From Callorhinus ursinus (taxonomy: Eukaryota > Chordata > Mammalia > Carnivora > Otariidae): 64,000 bases of DNA. Where the stretch lies: assembly GCF_003265705.1 (NCBI RefSeq), contig NW_020312788.1, forward strand, positions 5,622,301 to 5,686,300, written 5' to 3'. The position numbers were made by a program, and so were the translations under genes. Below, piece by piece: positions 20,779 to 35,391 of the stretch. Every line of letters begins with the position of its first letter. Position 1 is the first letter of the stretch. A model generated the notes under the pieces. The model was not told the origin of the DNA. It worked only from the letters and a program-made list of their open reading frames with translations, and did no database searches.

Positions 20779-21042
20779 GACAAAATTCAATGGAAAAATC
20801 TCACTTTTATGCCCCACCATGCCTTTTACACCATGAAGCTTAGAATTTTTATGTCTTCATTATTTTATTCTTGAGTTCGTCTTTTCCATTTCTGTAATTC
20901 AACAACCACATATTTAGGCCATCTCAGGCCAAGCCCTCAACTTTTTTGAGGCCATTTGAGGTGTTTCTTAGTAATTAAATATAAAGAGATGCGTTCATTG
21001 GTAAATAATTTATCAATTTAAGTTTTTTAAATGACAGATTTA

Positions 21043-22186
21043 ATTTTGAAGGCAATAGATTCTAGAATGACTTAGGTGTAGAAGTACCCATGATAAGCAT
21101 CAGGGAATGCAGAGCTTTGGAATTCTTCAAACACAGCACTTCCTCCTTGAAAGCCTTGATTACTCTTCCGCGGGGATTGTCTCCATGTTCGGTACAGGTT
21201 CCTTTGTCCATTTCCAACCCACAGGGAGCTTCACGTGATTTACATTTGGCTTTGCACCATGACTTGTATACAAAGACCTCTCTCTGTCTTTCAGTGGCTC
21301 ACAGGTTGAAGTCCCAACGTGTGGGTTCCACTTGAGAATGTTTCTCAGTCCTCCCCTCCCATCCAGAGGAAGGGTCTTGGATTTCCATAGATCCAGACCG
21401 TGCCTGCTTCCTGTGAAGCCATGTATAGGACACTGTACTGTATCTGCTTTTTCTGTGCCCGTCATCTGACCTGATTCTTTGGAACCCACGAAGGTACTGG
21501 TTATATGTAGTAGTTGTATCCTAGGTAAATATGGTGACCAAAATACCTCTCCTCTAAATTATAACGGTAATGGGTTTTGCATTTTGGAATGGGTCTGTTA
21601 TTAGTGACAGGTATGGGTGTAGTTTTTTTTTTTAATGCTTCAAAAATAACAGTTCTTATCTAAGCTTGTTCAGCTAACTTCATACAATCAGTTACTTAGC
21701 AAATCCATACGGGGTCTTACTTTGGCAAGGGAGGCTTTATAAAACTGAGATGGTCTGTTTCCACCCCTTCAAGCCCAGTTGTGCAGCCATCTAATAATCT
21801 TAATTTCTTGGAAAACTATAACAATTATTTTTTTCATCGCAGTGAACGATACCTCATCTGAGAGGTTCTAATACCTAAAGAGTTTATCCTTAAAAGTAAA
21901 AATGACTTTGTACCATAAAATAACCCCAAAGCCACTCCAGGGTCTTTATTTTCTTCCTTTTTTTTTTTTTAACCAGGTTTCATAATTACTTTAGCCACTT
22001 TGGTTCCTTTGAACAACTTTTCCATGGGGGGAGGGGTGCAGGGTCTATACTTCTTACATTGCTATCATTGTCTCTGTGAAGTTCTTTTGTCTTAAAAGAT
22101 TCATGGTAACACAAAATGTATTTTACTGCTACAACTGAAATGTATTTATAATAAAATGCCTTTTTAATAAAAAAATAAAAAATGAT
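21043..22186 (+). pseudogene. Retroposed mRNA fragment (processed retrocopy, parent not identified)
   Basis: A 1144-bp block flanked by a perfect 14-bp target-site duplication (aaatgacagattta at 21029-21042 and 22187-22200). It ends with a polyadenylation signal (aataaaatgcc near 22150) and an A-rich tail interrupted by T. These are the marks of LINE-mediated retroposition of a polyadenylated transcript. Base composition at 21100-21500 is clearly richer in G+C than the flanks and becomes T-rich toward the 3' end, as in a 3' UTR. No long frame survives, so it looks like mostly 3' UTR of the source mRNA. It lies antisense to SCN2A inside the AT-AC intron. I do not recognise the parent gene. Confidence 0.8.
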
Positions 22187-22369
22187 AAATGACAGATTTA
22201 CCTCAACATGTCTGTAAACTATGACAAAAATTCAACAAAAGAATAATTCCATTCTAAGGATCATTCTGAAAGAATGTTTTTAATATGATCCTTTCTGCGT
22301 GGAGTGTGTAATACACAGTAACTGCTCATAAAATTTTGAATAGTAAGAAAAGATGGCTGGTATTAGTGA

Positions 22370-22556
22370 TGGCATTTCTTGGGTTTGTGACTGTGGCCAA
22401 ATTACTTATTAATGTACCTAAGACTTGGTTCAATTCACTATAAAAGTGAGAAAAAATAACGATTTCGCAGGATTGCTGTGAGGATCAAATTAGTTAAAAT
22501 ACACAAAAGCTCCTATACTTAGCATGCCTGGTAAAGAAACAATGCTCAATAAATTG
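22370..22556 (+). repeat. MIR remnant
   Basis: gtgactgtggccaaattact, gattgctgtgaggatcaaat, gcctggtaaagaaacaatgc and tcaataaatt follow MIR order. Confidence 0.7.
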
Positions 22557-23147
22557 CCTTCCTAACTTCCTGGATCATAGAGAACATTCCTTATAACAAA
22601 CATTTGGTTTGGGTCACTGTACCCATTTTGCCTTTGTAGACACAGCCAATGCCCTTCACTTTCCTTTATATTGAAAAAACAACAACAAAAACTGATAAAA
22701 TATTCGGTAGTCACATAATTAAAATGACTTTCATAGTTAAGAAAAAGCACAAGAAAGATTCAGTTGCAATTATGTAAAGCGACAACCTTTATCAAAGTAA
22801 ACTTAAACACAATGATAAAAATCCCAGAAATTGAGTAGATGCTGTTCACAACCCTTCTTAGTCTTAATTTTTATTGTAAGTTTTCACATTACTTGCACGT
22901 AACAGAATAGTAACATGATTTTAAGTACAGTAAAATAGGACAGTGAGTAGCCAATGTTGCATTAATCTGTAATGGAAGTTTCTTTGCACCTACAACTGCC
23001 ATTAGTCAAAGCCATAATTCATTTTTCGTTTTTACTAACAGTGATATAAGGCACTTGCTTAATTCTCAGCTTCTTCAAATGCATCCACATAAAAAAAAAA
23101 AAAAACAAAAAAACAAAAAACAGTCCTAAGTGAATGACGTGGATCAG

Positions 23148-23161
23148 CCACGTGAGGGCAC
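23148..23161 (+). promoter_or_regulatory. CTCF-like core motif in intron 3
   Basis: ccacgtgagggcac resembles the CTCF core in the same orientation as the site at 35378. It also contains an E-box (CACGTG). Motif match only; weaker than the other site. Confidence 0.25.
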
Positions 23162-23389
23162 TAGAACCTAGAGAACACTTAAAGAAAAACACCATTTCAA
23201 AGAAGAAACACCTACTTTTCCTTGATTGCTAGAAATAAACAAAAAGATAAAATATAAGATGATTTGCTATTAGTATATAAAACTAGATCTTCTGTGTCTG
23301 CTAGTTTGCTAGGTCCTACAGGAGAAAACAACTCCTTTTGGCAGATTGGCACCATTCTAAATTCATGGTTCTGAACGTGGCCAATACTC

Positions 23390-25265
23390 TACACAGTCCC
23401 GTATTTCTCACTTAGCTCCATCTCCTACCCTCTGCAAAGACAATTCCAAACATTCTCCAGTCTCCTCTGACCTCCAACCCTCTTCCTCCTTCCCTCCCTA
23501 CCTGAAGCTGATGTCCTTATTTCCTACTTCCCTGAGAGAATAGATAGCATCAGACTGCCAGATCTCTTACTTCCCACCCTCAAGCTGATAAACTTCTCTG
23601 GAGGCTTCTGGACCTACCCTTTCCTCCTTCCTTCCTGTTTCAATGGGGAAAGTTTTCAATGCCCCCGCTCATACTCCGGACACCTTTCCAGAATACTTCA
23701 GAAATCTCTTACCTCTTTTTTCTTTTATCTTTATTATCTCCCATCCTATTGGGAGCCTCCTATCAATATAAACTTGCTTAAGCCTCTCTTGTCTTGGGGG
23801 AAGGCAGACTTTCTTATAAACCCGAATCCTCTTAAAGTACTTACAGCCCTAACTTTTCTCCATTTCACAGCCAAACTTCTTGAAAGAGCCGTTTATCTTT
23901 TCTCTCCCGCATGTATCCAGCACATCCTCAGCTTACTAGCTTTTCTTTCTAAAGATGTCAGACTCTTCACATTTTGTCATTAAACAAAAGGGCAATTTTG
24001 TTCTTATTTGACTTGCTCTGTCAGTAGTATTCAGCAAAGAAAATTCTTCCCTCTTTCATTAAGTTTTCTTCCCTTCCCTTTATTGAAATCCTAATTCTCT
24101 AACCAGAGGATGCAACAATTTCTTTGCATCCTTTGAAATGTTGCAATTCCCTTTTGAAAAGGAGATAGGCTATCTCAGCCATTTTCCCTCTCTCCTGCTA
24201 TATTCATCCAGTTAGAGTTCATCAACAAACATAGGTGCACGTGTCATTTATGTACCCACCATCTCAACTACTTCTCTCCAAGTTAGACGCCTCTTCTGAA
24301 CTCTACACAGTCAAGTGTTCAAATGGCATCTGTACTACATATCTCACTGATACTTCAAAGTCACCTAAAAGATTGTGAGTTCTAAAAGTGAAGTAAAAAT
24401 CTTCTCATCTTACCCTTCCCACCTCCCCTTCCCCCGACCCATACTGCTCCTTTGACATCTCTGTATCTTATAAAATGTCCCATGATCTAGCCAGGAACCT
24501 AGAAGCAATCCTGGATTTTTCTCTCTCCCTAAACCTCTACATCCAATTTAGCACAAATACTGTCAATTCTATCTGCTGTCCCTGGATTCAGTGCACTTTT
24601 ACATCCCCACATCACTCCATAGTCCAGTGCCACCAAGTATAACTTAGATTATTGCAGTTTCCTCCAAACTGGTTTTTCTGAATCCATGTTGAGTTCTTTT
24701 CAATACATTCTGCATACTGTGCTAAAATGACCTGTGTAAATGTAATTCAGATGATTTCAATAGTTTTCCACTATTCTTAGAATAATGATCAAATGTCTTA
24801 ACACAGTCTAGATTCCAGAAGGTCCGACCCCTATCTACTCCTCCAGTTTTGCATTCTTTATTTTTTTTTTGTATTCTTCACTCTTAATTGCACTCTCCCA
24901 TGATACTGTAATTGTTTTAGATCATCTAATGAAATATTCTCTTGCTCAAATAAGGGTCTTTGTAAATGCCACCTCTTCTCCCTGGAAATGCTCTCTACTA
25001 CACTGTAGCCAATTCATACTTGTTCTTTAGTACTTATTTTGAAAAAGATTTCTAGTAGAAAGTTATTTACCATAGTATCTCACCTGTTTAGGTCTACCAG
25101 TTATATATCCTCATAGCATCTTATATTATTCTTCCAATGACTAATTTTAATGCTGATCTTTTCTTCTACTAGACTGTCAGCTTCGTGGGGGCAGACACCA
25201 TGTCTGTAGTGTTCACCACTAAATCCTGGCCATTTTGCACAGGCAGTTGACTATTGAATGAAATA
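23390..25265 (+). mobile_element. Ancient L2-like LINE sequence
   Basis: The right part has L2 landmarks in order: aacctagaagcaatcctgga, gattattgcagtttcctcca, tccactattcttagaataat, acctcttctccctggaaatg, gactgtcagcttcgtggggg, and the (ga)atgaa-type end near 25255. The left part (23390-24200) is CT-rich and of the same style but less certain. Confidence 0.65.
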
Positions 25266-27589
25266 AATTTTGCAACTCATTTATTACTAAATGGAATAAC
25301 ATGTTTCCCTTTTAATGATTTTTGATGACGTATTGATATGATATGGTCTAAAAATACAGCATGAAATTTGTCTTCATGTACATTGAGTACACAAGTTTCT
25401 ACACTTTGTTTTTTGAAAGAGAGTGTGGAAGGCAAACATAGGTAGAAATTAATAGCCTCCTGGGATTTTGTCACATAGTGATCTGAGCCATGTTTTATGG
25501 CCCTTAAAAAATATTTACTCTTTATAATGGTAGATTTTAATTATATGTAATGAAGTAAAATATAAATTTCAATATGATTAAACAATAGAAAGAATAATTA
25601 TTGTCGCATAAGTCACAATTAATAAAGCATTTATGCTCAAACAGGAGTTTTCTACATTGCACGACTATCCTTTTAATTATAAAAAAATACACTAATTTAA
25701 AGATCCTGACAGGCACTCAGGAAAGGAAAGCAAACAAAACTATTTTGCTTTTAAAACAAAATAAAAGATAACCAGAGTTAGGTTTTCTGCTTTTGATTTA
25801 ATAGGTATCTCTAAATAGAATGTGTATCAGAATTCATCAATTTTTAAAAAATCACTGTGGATTAATTTTATCAGTCACATACTTTTAAAATTCCTGGAAT
25901 TTAGTGAGTGACTTTTTATAGCTTCAGATAATCATAATAAATATACAGATATACAAAAAAAACGTAGGTATGGATTTTGTTTTGGTGATACCACACCTTG
26001 AAAAAGTATAGAAACTTCACATCAAGGCAGATTTCAAGGGGCAAGAATTAGTAATAAAACATGTAAATCCTACATTATTTTCTAAACATATAGGCCAAGA
26101 CACCAACAAAATATATTTTTCAAAAGAACAATGTATCCTTAAGAACAATATTTCCTTAAGAGCCTTGGTATGTAAAATATAATAGAGGCAGACTAACCTT
26201 AAATAATTTCAGGAAAAAATGATCCTTTTAATCTATTAATTTATTTATACCAGGTAAAATGTGTTAACCTTTGATTGATTCTTCCAGTTGGCAATCTAAA
26301 ATATTTTCTGTGTGTATATGATGAAAAGAAACTTCAAGTTTCTACTGAATATGGTTTATGTACTCTTTGACATGGAACCTGAATATTTAAAATACTGGCA
26401 TGCATACCCCTAGCTCCGTGTAGATAGGATGGAGCAACGTGATCTTTAAATTTAAAGCACACACACACAAAAAATTAATTTAAAGCACTGAAGGACAGAC
26501 CAGATGTATCCTTTACCAACCACATGGGCTTCAGCAAGTTGTTTAATTCTTGGATGTTCAGTTTTCTTATGTAAATACAGTACTAATGCTTTCCTTAGAG
26601 GATTCGGTTATTTTTATTACTATTAATCATTTGCTTATTGAATATAAAATGTAGGGCATTTCTTTATTATTCTTAAAGAAGGGAAAGTCATTGTTTGTAA
26701 GTCTGTTCAGGGACTTTGTAATGTTCTATAATATCCAGAGACGCTGCAGAGGAATTTTTAACTCTAAACTAGAGGGAGAAAACAGTTTAACGTTAGAGTT
26801 TTGTTTTGTTTTCTTAAATAAAAATGGAAAATTCAAAACAGAGTAGGATAGGCCTCTTTCTACATATCAGTGCACATTTTAGAGCTAGCAGAAATACTAA
26901 CTAAATGTCACCTATGTACTTTTAACTCTGGAGTTGTTTCATTCTATGATTAACCATCTTCCTAACTATGTGATAATGCATGATGACTTCTGAGCATTAA
27001 AAGCAGGGGACGTGGAAATCGTAAGTTGCTCCCCTTCCTCTCCTACAGGCCTACATACTACTTTGCAGGGAAAATCGTAACTTTTTAAAAAATTTCTACA
27101 TGGATACCATATAATTTTGGGATGAACTAAAAAGCCTACTTCTTTTTTAATAAATAGTAAGTTGAAGCCCCTGAAAATAACCTTTAGAATGCATCCAGAC
27201 AGCGATATTGACAACGCACCTAGTACATCAGATCAGAGAGCTTTTTCTGTTGGGTGGAAAATGCAAAGAGCACGGGGCTGAGAGTGAGAAGACCTGGCCT
27301 GAAGTTTTAGCTCTGCCACTGATACAAAATGTAGCCTTAGAAAGGGACTAAACACGTCTGGGACTTAATTAAATCGTCTGCAAAATGAGAAGGTTGCGCA
27401 ATCACATTGTGTTTTAGTCACTGACAGCTCCAAACTCTGGTGCCATATAAACATTTTCTTCGCAATGTGAAGCCGGAAGAAAGCCGTGATTTATACAGAA
27501 TTCTTTGTGGAATTCCTTAACAATATGAGAGTTTTCCTTTACTAATTTTGCAGCAGTTGCTGCTAGAATTGTAGCTACTACAACCAACA

Positions 27590-27805
27590 ACAGCTATCAT
27601 AGCAACCACTTATCAAGTACCTACTAGGTGCTAGTCACGATGCCAGGTACTTATCATACATTTTATTATAATTAATGTATAAATTTTGATTCCAATTTTA
27701 TAGATGGAGAAACGGAGATTCAAAACAGTTGTAATACCTTGGCCCAAGGTCACATAGAGCAATAGGTAAATCTCAGAGGCGGGGTCTGAATCCAGGTTTT
27801 CTGAT
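27590..27805 (-). repeat. MIR element
   Basis: tcaagtacctactaggtgct, tatagatggagaaacggaga, cttggcccaaggtcacatag and ctgaatccaggttttctgat: MIR reverse complement. Confidence 0.8.
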
Positions 27806-27949
27806 ACCAAAAGCTTTTTTCATTTTCCTACTCTGTGTGAATGACAGGCAGTCCGCGCTAGTTGTGTGATTTGGAGCGTCACAGTCTTTATTATGATTTT
27901 AAATACCATCTAAATACTGATGTCTCCCAAAGTTTTATCTGCAGGCCTA

Positions 27950-28850
27950 CCCTTTCCTGAACTCCAGATCTGTAATTCTATCCAAGTACTCAGCTCCTCC
28001 ACTGAATGGCTAACAGCCGTCTCAAAGACACATTCAAATCTAATTCCATTGCTTAGAAAATCCTATCAGGTCTTCTGCAAAACATATCTAAGTTCGATGC
28101 CATTTTGCCACCCTCATTGTTTCTACCATAGCCAAACCACCAGCATCCCTTGCCTTCATTATGGCAGGAGGTCCCCAATCAATCCTGCTCCCAAACTTTC
28201 CCTCCACGCAGTCTAATCTCCACATAGCAGCCAGAGTGGTATTTATAAAATGTGAGTTGGGTTATGATATCCTTCTGCTGGAAATCCTTCAGCCATCACT
28301 CTGCATCTCATTCAGAGTGACTTTGGTGTCCTCATCATGGCCTACAACCGCAGCCCCGGCCGTCCACTCTCACTGACCTCATACCCTACTGCACCCTGCC
28401 TTCCCCGCTTCACCCCATCACTCTGAACTCCTTGCTGATTCTCCTTGCTGAGCACACCAGTTGTACTTCTATCTTTATACTTGGCCTTCACATTTGCTAT
28501 TCTCTTTACACTTAACGTTCCCCTAGATTTCCATGTCTCAGTCTCTCCCTTCCTTCCGATCTCTACTCAGATGGTATCTTTTTAGAGAGGATTTGTCTGA
28601 TCTAAAATAGTACATTGCCATTCTTCTCTTTTTACACAGCTTTATTTTTCTTAAGAGCTCTTATCACTAGTTGACATATGGTTTATTTTTCTCATCTTTC
28701 TCCTCTCAAACACACATAGATATATGAATGTAACTACATGAAAGCAGGAACTTTGTTTTGTTCAGTGTGGCATCCAATGCCTATAAACACCTGCCATATA
28801 TTAGGTACTTCGTAAATATTTGCAAATGAACGAATGAATGAGTGACAAAT
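27950..28850 (+). mobile_element. Ancient L2 element
   Basis: Successive L2 landmarks: agccagagtggtatttataa, gtcctcatcatggcctacaa, cttggccttcacatttgcta, tctactcagatggtatcttt, aagcaggaactttgttttgt, and the 3' end aaatgaacgaatgaatgagt. Confidence 0.75.
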
Positions 28851-29378
28851 GCAAAATAAGGTGGAATATGCATTTTAAGCTAAAATAATAAAAACTGACA
28901 TGAAACATTTAAAACTGATAAGGAATTTTAGGAATATGGATCATTTTTAACTTGTTTACTATCTAGAAAATATAACCATATTTTATTTAACTAGCAAAAC
29001 AAGATATTAGGCATATCAAAAGGATTTTCAGCTTTCAAAATACACCCTGGCACAAATATAGTAAGCATAAGTATAACCTCTTATTCTGCCAAAGTCAAGA
29101 AACAAAGCTAATTTGATATTCAACAACTCCTAATGAAGATAATAGCTCTTTAAGAAACAAGATAGAATTTTCTTTGGAAATAGATATATTAGTCTAAGCC
29201 TAAAATACAAATTTCTTTATTGTGAATGGGCGTTTTCTGGTTTATAAATTAATGATAATAAATACACAATGACCTCTTAACTGTGCTCAAACCCGCTGCC
29301 ATCACCATTTCCAAGCATTTTAACCTTACAGCAAAAGGCATGTGTTTGAAGTCAGAAAACCAGGATTTGAGTGTAGGG

Positions 29379-29550
29379 CTTGTGTTGGGAAGAATAAAAG
29401 ACAAAATCACTAGCAGAGTCATTTGCAAACCCTACAGTATTATATGCATCAAAGTTTACTAAGACTTGTGTTGGGAAGAATAAAAGACAAAATCACTAGC
29501 AAAATCATTTGCAAACCCTACAGTATTACATGCATCAAAGTTTACTAGGC
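29379..29550. repeat. 86-bp tandem duplication
   Basis: The unit beginning cttgtgttgggaagaataaa at 29379 repeats at 29465 with exact 86-bp period. The copies differ at only a few positions (agcagagtc/agcaaaatc, attata/attaca, and the last bases). Confidence 0.97.
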
Positions 29551-30925
29551 TCTCTCATCAAGTATGCCACTACTGCCAAAAGACTAAAGAATTTATCTAT
29601 CTTAGACTTTTGGTCCACTTCCTTTTTGTTTTCTTATATCTTTGCTCCAAGATGAAATATGTGAAATATAATATTTTAATTCAGGAAATTAGAGATTTTT
29701 AAAAATCTACTTTTTCTACATTAGAAGAAATTTGTGGCTTATCGGACATTTGTAAGCATCTTACCATTCACTTTAGCAAATCTTAATAGATTTACCTGGC
29801 TGCCTTCACATAACTCACATCACTGCAGACCTCCAAATAACTCTGCGCCTTGAAGATTTTCTTTCTTCTGGGAAGCAAGTGCAAACCCTCAAATTCAAGT
29901 TGTCTCAATTCTCAGAGAGCTCCCACCATAAACTCTGTCCTTAATGCCTGGATCCTCTGATCAAAACTTCTAAAACTGTCCTTGTCCTCTATCACTGGGA
30001 GGTCTCTTTTCTCAAAGGGTCTTAAATTAGGACTCATGGGTTCCCTAACTTCCTAGAGATGATCATATTCATGACATTTTCAAAAAAATACATGATCCCC
30101 ACACAAAAGGTTTAGAATAAAAACTGCTTTTTTTCTTTATTAGGCTTTCTTAATTCCATCCCATCATTCAGATTCAGGACAAAATAGTTTTTTCTGACCT
30201 ATTCAGACCTCCCATTTTGTTACTTGGTTTGCATCTAATTTTCTAGGCTCTGACTCATTAGTCCCTTATTTATTCAATGCATACTCTCCTAGTTATCTAC
30301 TCTTAACAGAGCATTGGACATAAGTTTGAGTTTTCACATAATTTCATGTAAAAATAAAATTTACATAAAGGGTATACAGTTATCTGATAATGTAATAAAT
30401 AATTTATGGAAAGATTTATTTAGTGCAAAGATTAAAAATACCCAAAACATAATAATAGACCATAATTTATAATTCAGGAGACCCAAATCTAAATCTCAAC
30501 TTTATTATTCATTTCTAATGCTAACTTAAAGACCTTTATGCCCTATACAATGGCTTCTCTTTCTTGAAAAACAGAAGTAAGGAAATGTTATTCCTTTAGA
30601 TAATTCACAAAAAAATTATTAAATCTTAAAGCATAAAAGAAATAACGAATTAAAGTATGTTGATGTCTATGCAAAGGACATAGGGGAGGAAGAGGAATAA
30701 ACTAGATGTTAAAGGGAGACTGAATTCTAGAATGCCATGCTTCTGAAAATGTCATTTACCACACTGCCTGGCAAGCCTGGGGACATGATTTACAGCCCCT
30801 CCACCCAGAACGGAAATGAGTTCCCTGTACCAAGCTTATCTCACATCCCGAATTCCTCACTTTATCTAATTTAAACATTTTCATGGACTACTGGAGGAAG
30901 TAGGCTTTTACACCAAAAGTCTTAC

Positions 30926-30965
30926 CATGTCATGGAATCCCTGGCCTGATCATGTCATGGAATCC
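30926..30965. repeat. Short direct duplication, 25-bp period
   Basis: catgtcatggaatcc occurs at 30926-30940 and again at 30951-30965. Confidence 0.9.
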
Positions 30966-31425
30966 AAGGCAACGACTCTTTCTAAAGAAGAAACAACGCT
31001 AAAAGTCGCCCTGAGAACCTGCTTAGATTTCAGTTTCCCCTTCAGGAACCTTACCTCTGGTTCCTGATGCGTATCAATCCCCATCCCAAGGTTTAAGTGT
31101 TCTTCCTGTAAATGTCTCTGCCTGGCAAAGCCCCAGTCTTCCAAACCTTTGCTTCCTTGGTTTTCCCAGGACTGGCTGTCAGTCAGACCACTGTCCTTCA
31201 CCTAAAATAAAACCTCTCATTCACAACTACTCTATTTAACTTCTAAGAGTAAATCAAATTACCATCTCCCACCAAGGTGTCATCAATCTCAATTCCAGGA
31301 AGTTGCTACTTCAATAAGGAGAATGAAGAATAAAATGAAGATGTATGTGGTTTGACAGACAATAAGCCTTTGGAGAGAGACAGCTGTAGCAGAATCTTTG
31401 ACTTGAATAAAACACAGGAACAAGT

Positions 31426-31460
31426 GAGAAAGAAAGAAAAGGAAAGAAGAGAAAAGAAAA

Positions 31461-31528
<68 letters not shown>

Positions 31529-31681
31529 GAAGGAAGGAAGGAAGAAAGAAAGAAAGAAAGAGAAAAAAGAAAGAAAGGAAGAAAAGGAAGGGAGAGTGGG
31601 GGAGGGAGGGAGGAAGGGAAGGAAAGAGAAGAGAAGAGAAAAGGAAAAGAAAGGAAAAAAGAATAGAAAAAAGAAAGAAAA
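31426..31681 (+). repeat. Long purine tract with (GAAA)n core
   Basis: About 256 nt purine-only on the plus strand apart from two T. It contains a perfect (GAAA)n block at about 31459-31528 followed by GGAA and GGGA variants. On the SCN2A strand it is a pyrimidine tract in intron 3. Confidence 0.97.
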
Positions 31682-32212
31682 TAGAAAATCAGTGGGATGC
31701 TGTTGGGGAAAAGAATTGGAGATATCTGAAAGGCTGGTGTGTATACAATCACAACTGTAAGCATTTACTAACTCAAAGCTTTCAAATGCTGAAATAAAAA
31801 GCAGAAAGTAGTACAACTCAGATCAAAAAGATATAAAATTGTGCAATTCAGATCATGTACACATTTTCCAAATGTGAAAGCAGTAAGGAAAATTAGCTCC
31901 TGGAGTTCACCCATTGCAAAACATTGTAAAATATGAAGACATATAAAAGGAGAGCCTGGCAACACGATCAACATTAATGAAGAAGTCTTAGATGTAGCAG
32001 CAGTTCAGAAGGAAGCAGAAGAGTCGGGAAGAGAGGAACTACTAGAAGATGAGGAAAAGGGGGTTCACTTACCTATAATCCCATTTGCAATATGCTAACT
32101 GTTGAGTAAGAGGAGAGAAAAAAAGAAGAGCACATAACATAGCCAACCACATATATTTTTTTAAAATTCCCAGATCAATAATTCAAAGAACAAAATCATA
32201 ATAAAGCAACTA

Positions 32213-33547
<1,335 letters not shown>

Positions 33548-33554
33548 CTATGGA

Positions 33555-33557
<3 letters not shown>

Positions 33558-33599
<42 letters not shown>
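33558..33599 (+). repeat. (GA)21 microsatellite forming the exon 2 polypyrimidine tract
   Basis: 42 nt of perfect GA repeat. Read on the SCN2A strand it is (TC)21, followed by GTTTCCATAG, the acceptor of the first coding exon, so the repeat supplies nearly all of the pyrimidine tract. Repeat length is expected to vary between individuals. Confidence 0.95.
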
Positions 33600-33601
<2 letters not shown>

Positions 33602-35377
33602 CAACAGTCATTAGGATAAAAGGTAACTGTGGCAATAACATGAGATTGAGATAAAATATATAAACCAAGCTCTCTGCAATATTTTACTGAGGAAGCTGTA
33701 TTCAGGGGATTCTCAGGCATGCATTCATTTGCTTGCATGGAGATCTTTCACATTCAGTGGATGTCTATGAGGTAATCTAGTCTCCCACTCCCAAAATGTT
33801 CTAAGTGAAAATATCCAATTCAGAGCTCGGAAATGGAGGATACTGGTTTGTGCTTGCTGTTTCACTGTGAATATTTTGGCAGCCATCTTTTTCAGCATCC
33901 TTTCTGAAAAAATATCAGGGATCCAAAACAAGAGATGAAAAATCACCCAAAATTATAGAACCTGGGCTATGCAAGGATCTTGCATGTACCTCTCCATTTT
34001 TTCCATGTTCCTTTTGGCCTACTTTCCCACCTTTAATAGCTTATTCAAAATCAACGCACCTGGTAAAGAGCTCTGGAAATCCTGAAATGTCAGGCTATGG
34101 AAACATAGGTAGATACTGCTTGAAAGCAAGGGAGCAGGAAGGAGCGGGGGATGCCCGATTGCATTTGGAACTGCTCGGAAGCTGCACAGGAAGGGATCCA
34201 GCTCCTGCCAAACTGGGCAGGAAGTCATCCACATCAGAGGTCTGGATCTTGGACCCCCCTGGCTGAGCAACCTGCTGCTACCTAGTATAATTGTTTCTGA
34301 AATTAACAAATTTGCAGTACTTAGGAAATACTGTAGAATTAGTTCATTTTCTCAAATAGTGCCCATTTCATAAAAATCTAAATAGCAGATTTAGACTTGA
34401 AAAAATAACAAGTTTAAGATAGTTTATCTCTTAAACAAACTCCTATTTGTTGGTCTTTGCCACATAAATGGAGGCTTACTGTATTCTAATCATATTTCAC
34501 CGGACTAACATATATAACTTAACAGAGCACACCAATCATTCCAAATGTTATCTCTGAATCAGTGGCAAGAGTTTCTATGATTTTTGAAATCATACAACCA
34601 AAAGCTTAACTCCTGAATGCCATCTGTATACAATCACTTATCTATTTTTCCTTCTTTTTAAAATATCAATCCGTTGTAACCCCCATCCTACAGGAATGAG
34701 AATTGCTATTTAATTACATGAAGTGCATTTTCAAAGAGTAAATGCATTAATATCCAGATCACTTCTGTAGCATATGCCAGATCAAACAGGGAAATTTAAA
34801 ATAACATAAGCTACTCTACCGTTTCTACATTTTTTTTTTTGAAGTAGACTAGGACCTTTCAGCCACTAGCTAGCAGACTGCCCTCTCAGTACCACACTGC
34901 CTCCAAAACATCCCTCATTTACCTTACCCATCCCCAGAGACCCTCATGCCTCGACGGACATAGGCATGAAGAAGGTCCATGCATACTCCATGGAGGAAAC
35001 TGCCATGCCTGGATGCTCTAATAGAAGAGACATGCTAAAACATGCAGCCAGCAGCTTCAAAATGAAAGTGGTCCTCTGCAGATTCCCCCAAGGATTCTAC
35101 TGTAAAGGTAGAGAAGCATCACAGAGAATAAGCATAATAAGAATATTAAAACATTACCCCTGCAGAATCTTTTACACCCAGAGTTTGGGATTGATAAGCT
35201 GGCACCAAGAAGACTGCAGCTAAAATTCCATCATTCTTTTTTTCTTTTTTTCATTTTTTTTTTTTTTTAAATTCTCCTTCAAAGACCACACCTAACTTCC
35301 TGTAAAAGGATTCTGGTAACTGAAGTAAGAACAGGCATTTCCTGTTTGGGGACTACAAAATGGCGTTATTATAACTA

Positions 35378-35391
35378 CCACTAGAGGGCAG
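35378..35391 (+). promoter_or_regulatory. CTCF-like core motif
   Basis: ccactagagggcag fits the CTCF core CCASYAGRKGGCRS. It lies 1.9 kb upstream of the SCN2A ATG in otherwise non-repetitive sequence. Motif match only. Confidence 0.4.

Noticed and set aside
21160..21489. 109-codon minus frame
   Set aside because: Antisense of the retroposed mRNA fragment, with no homologue recognised.
31289..31816. Long open frames (up to 175 codons) of Phe/Ser/Leu on the minus strand and Lys/Glu/Arg on the plus strand
   Set aside because: They are translations of the GAAA microsatellite; low-complexity frames without any other coding sign.
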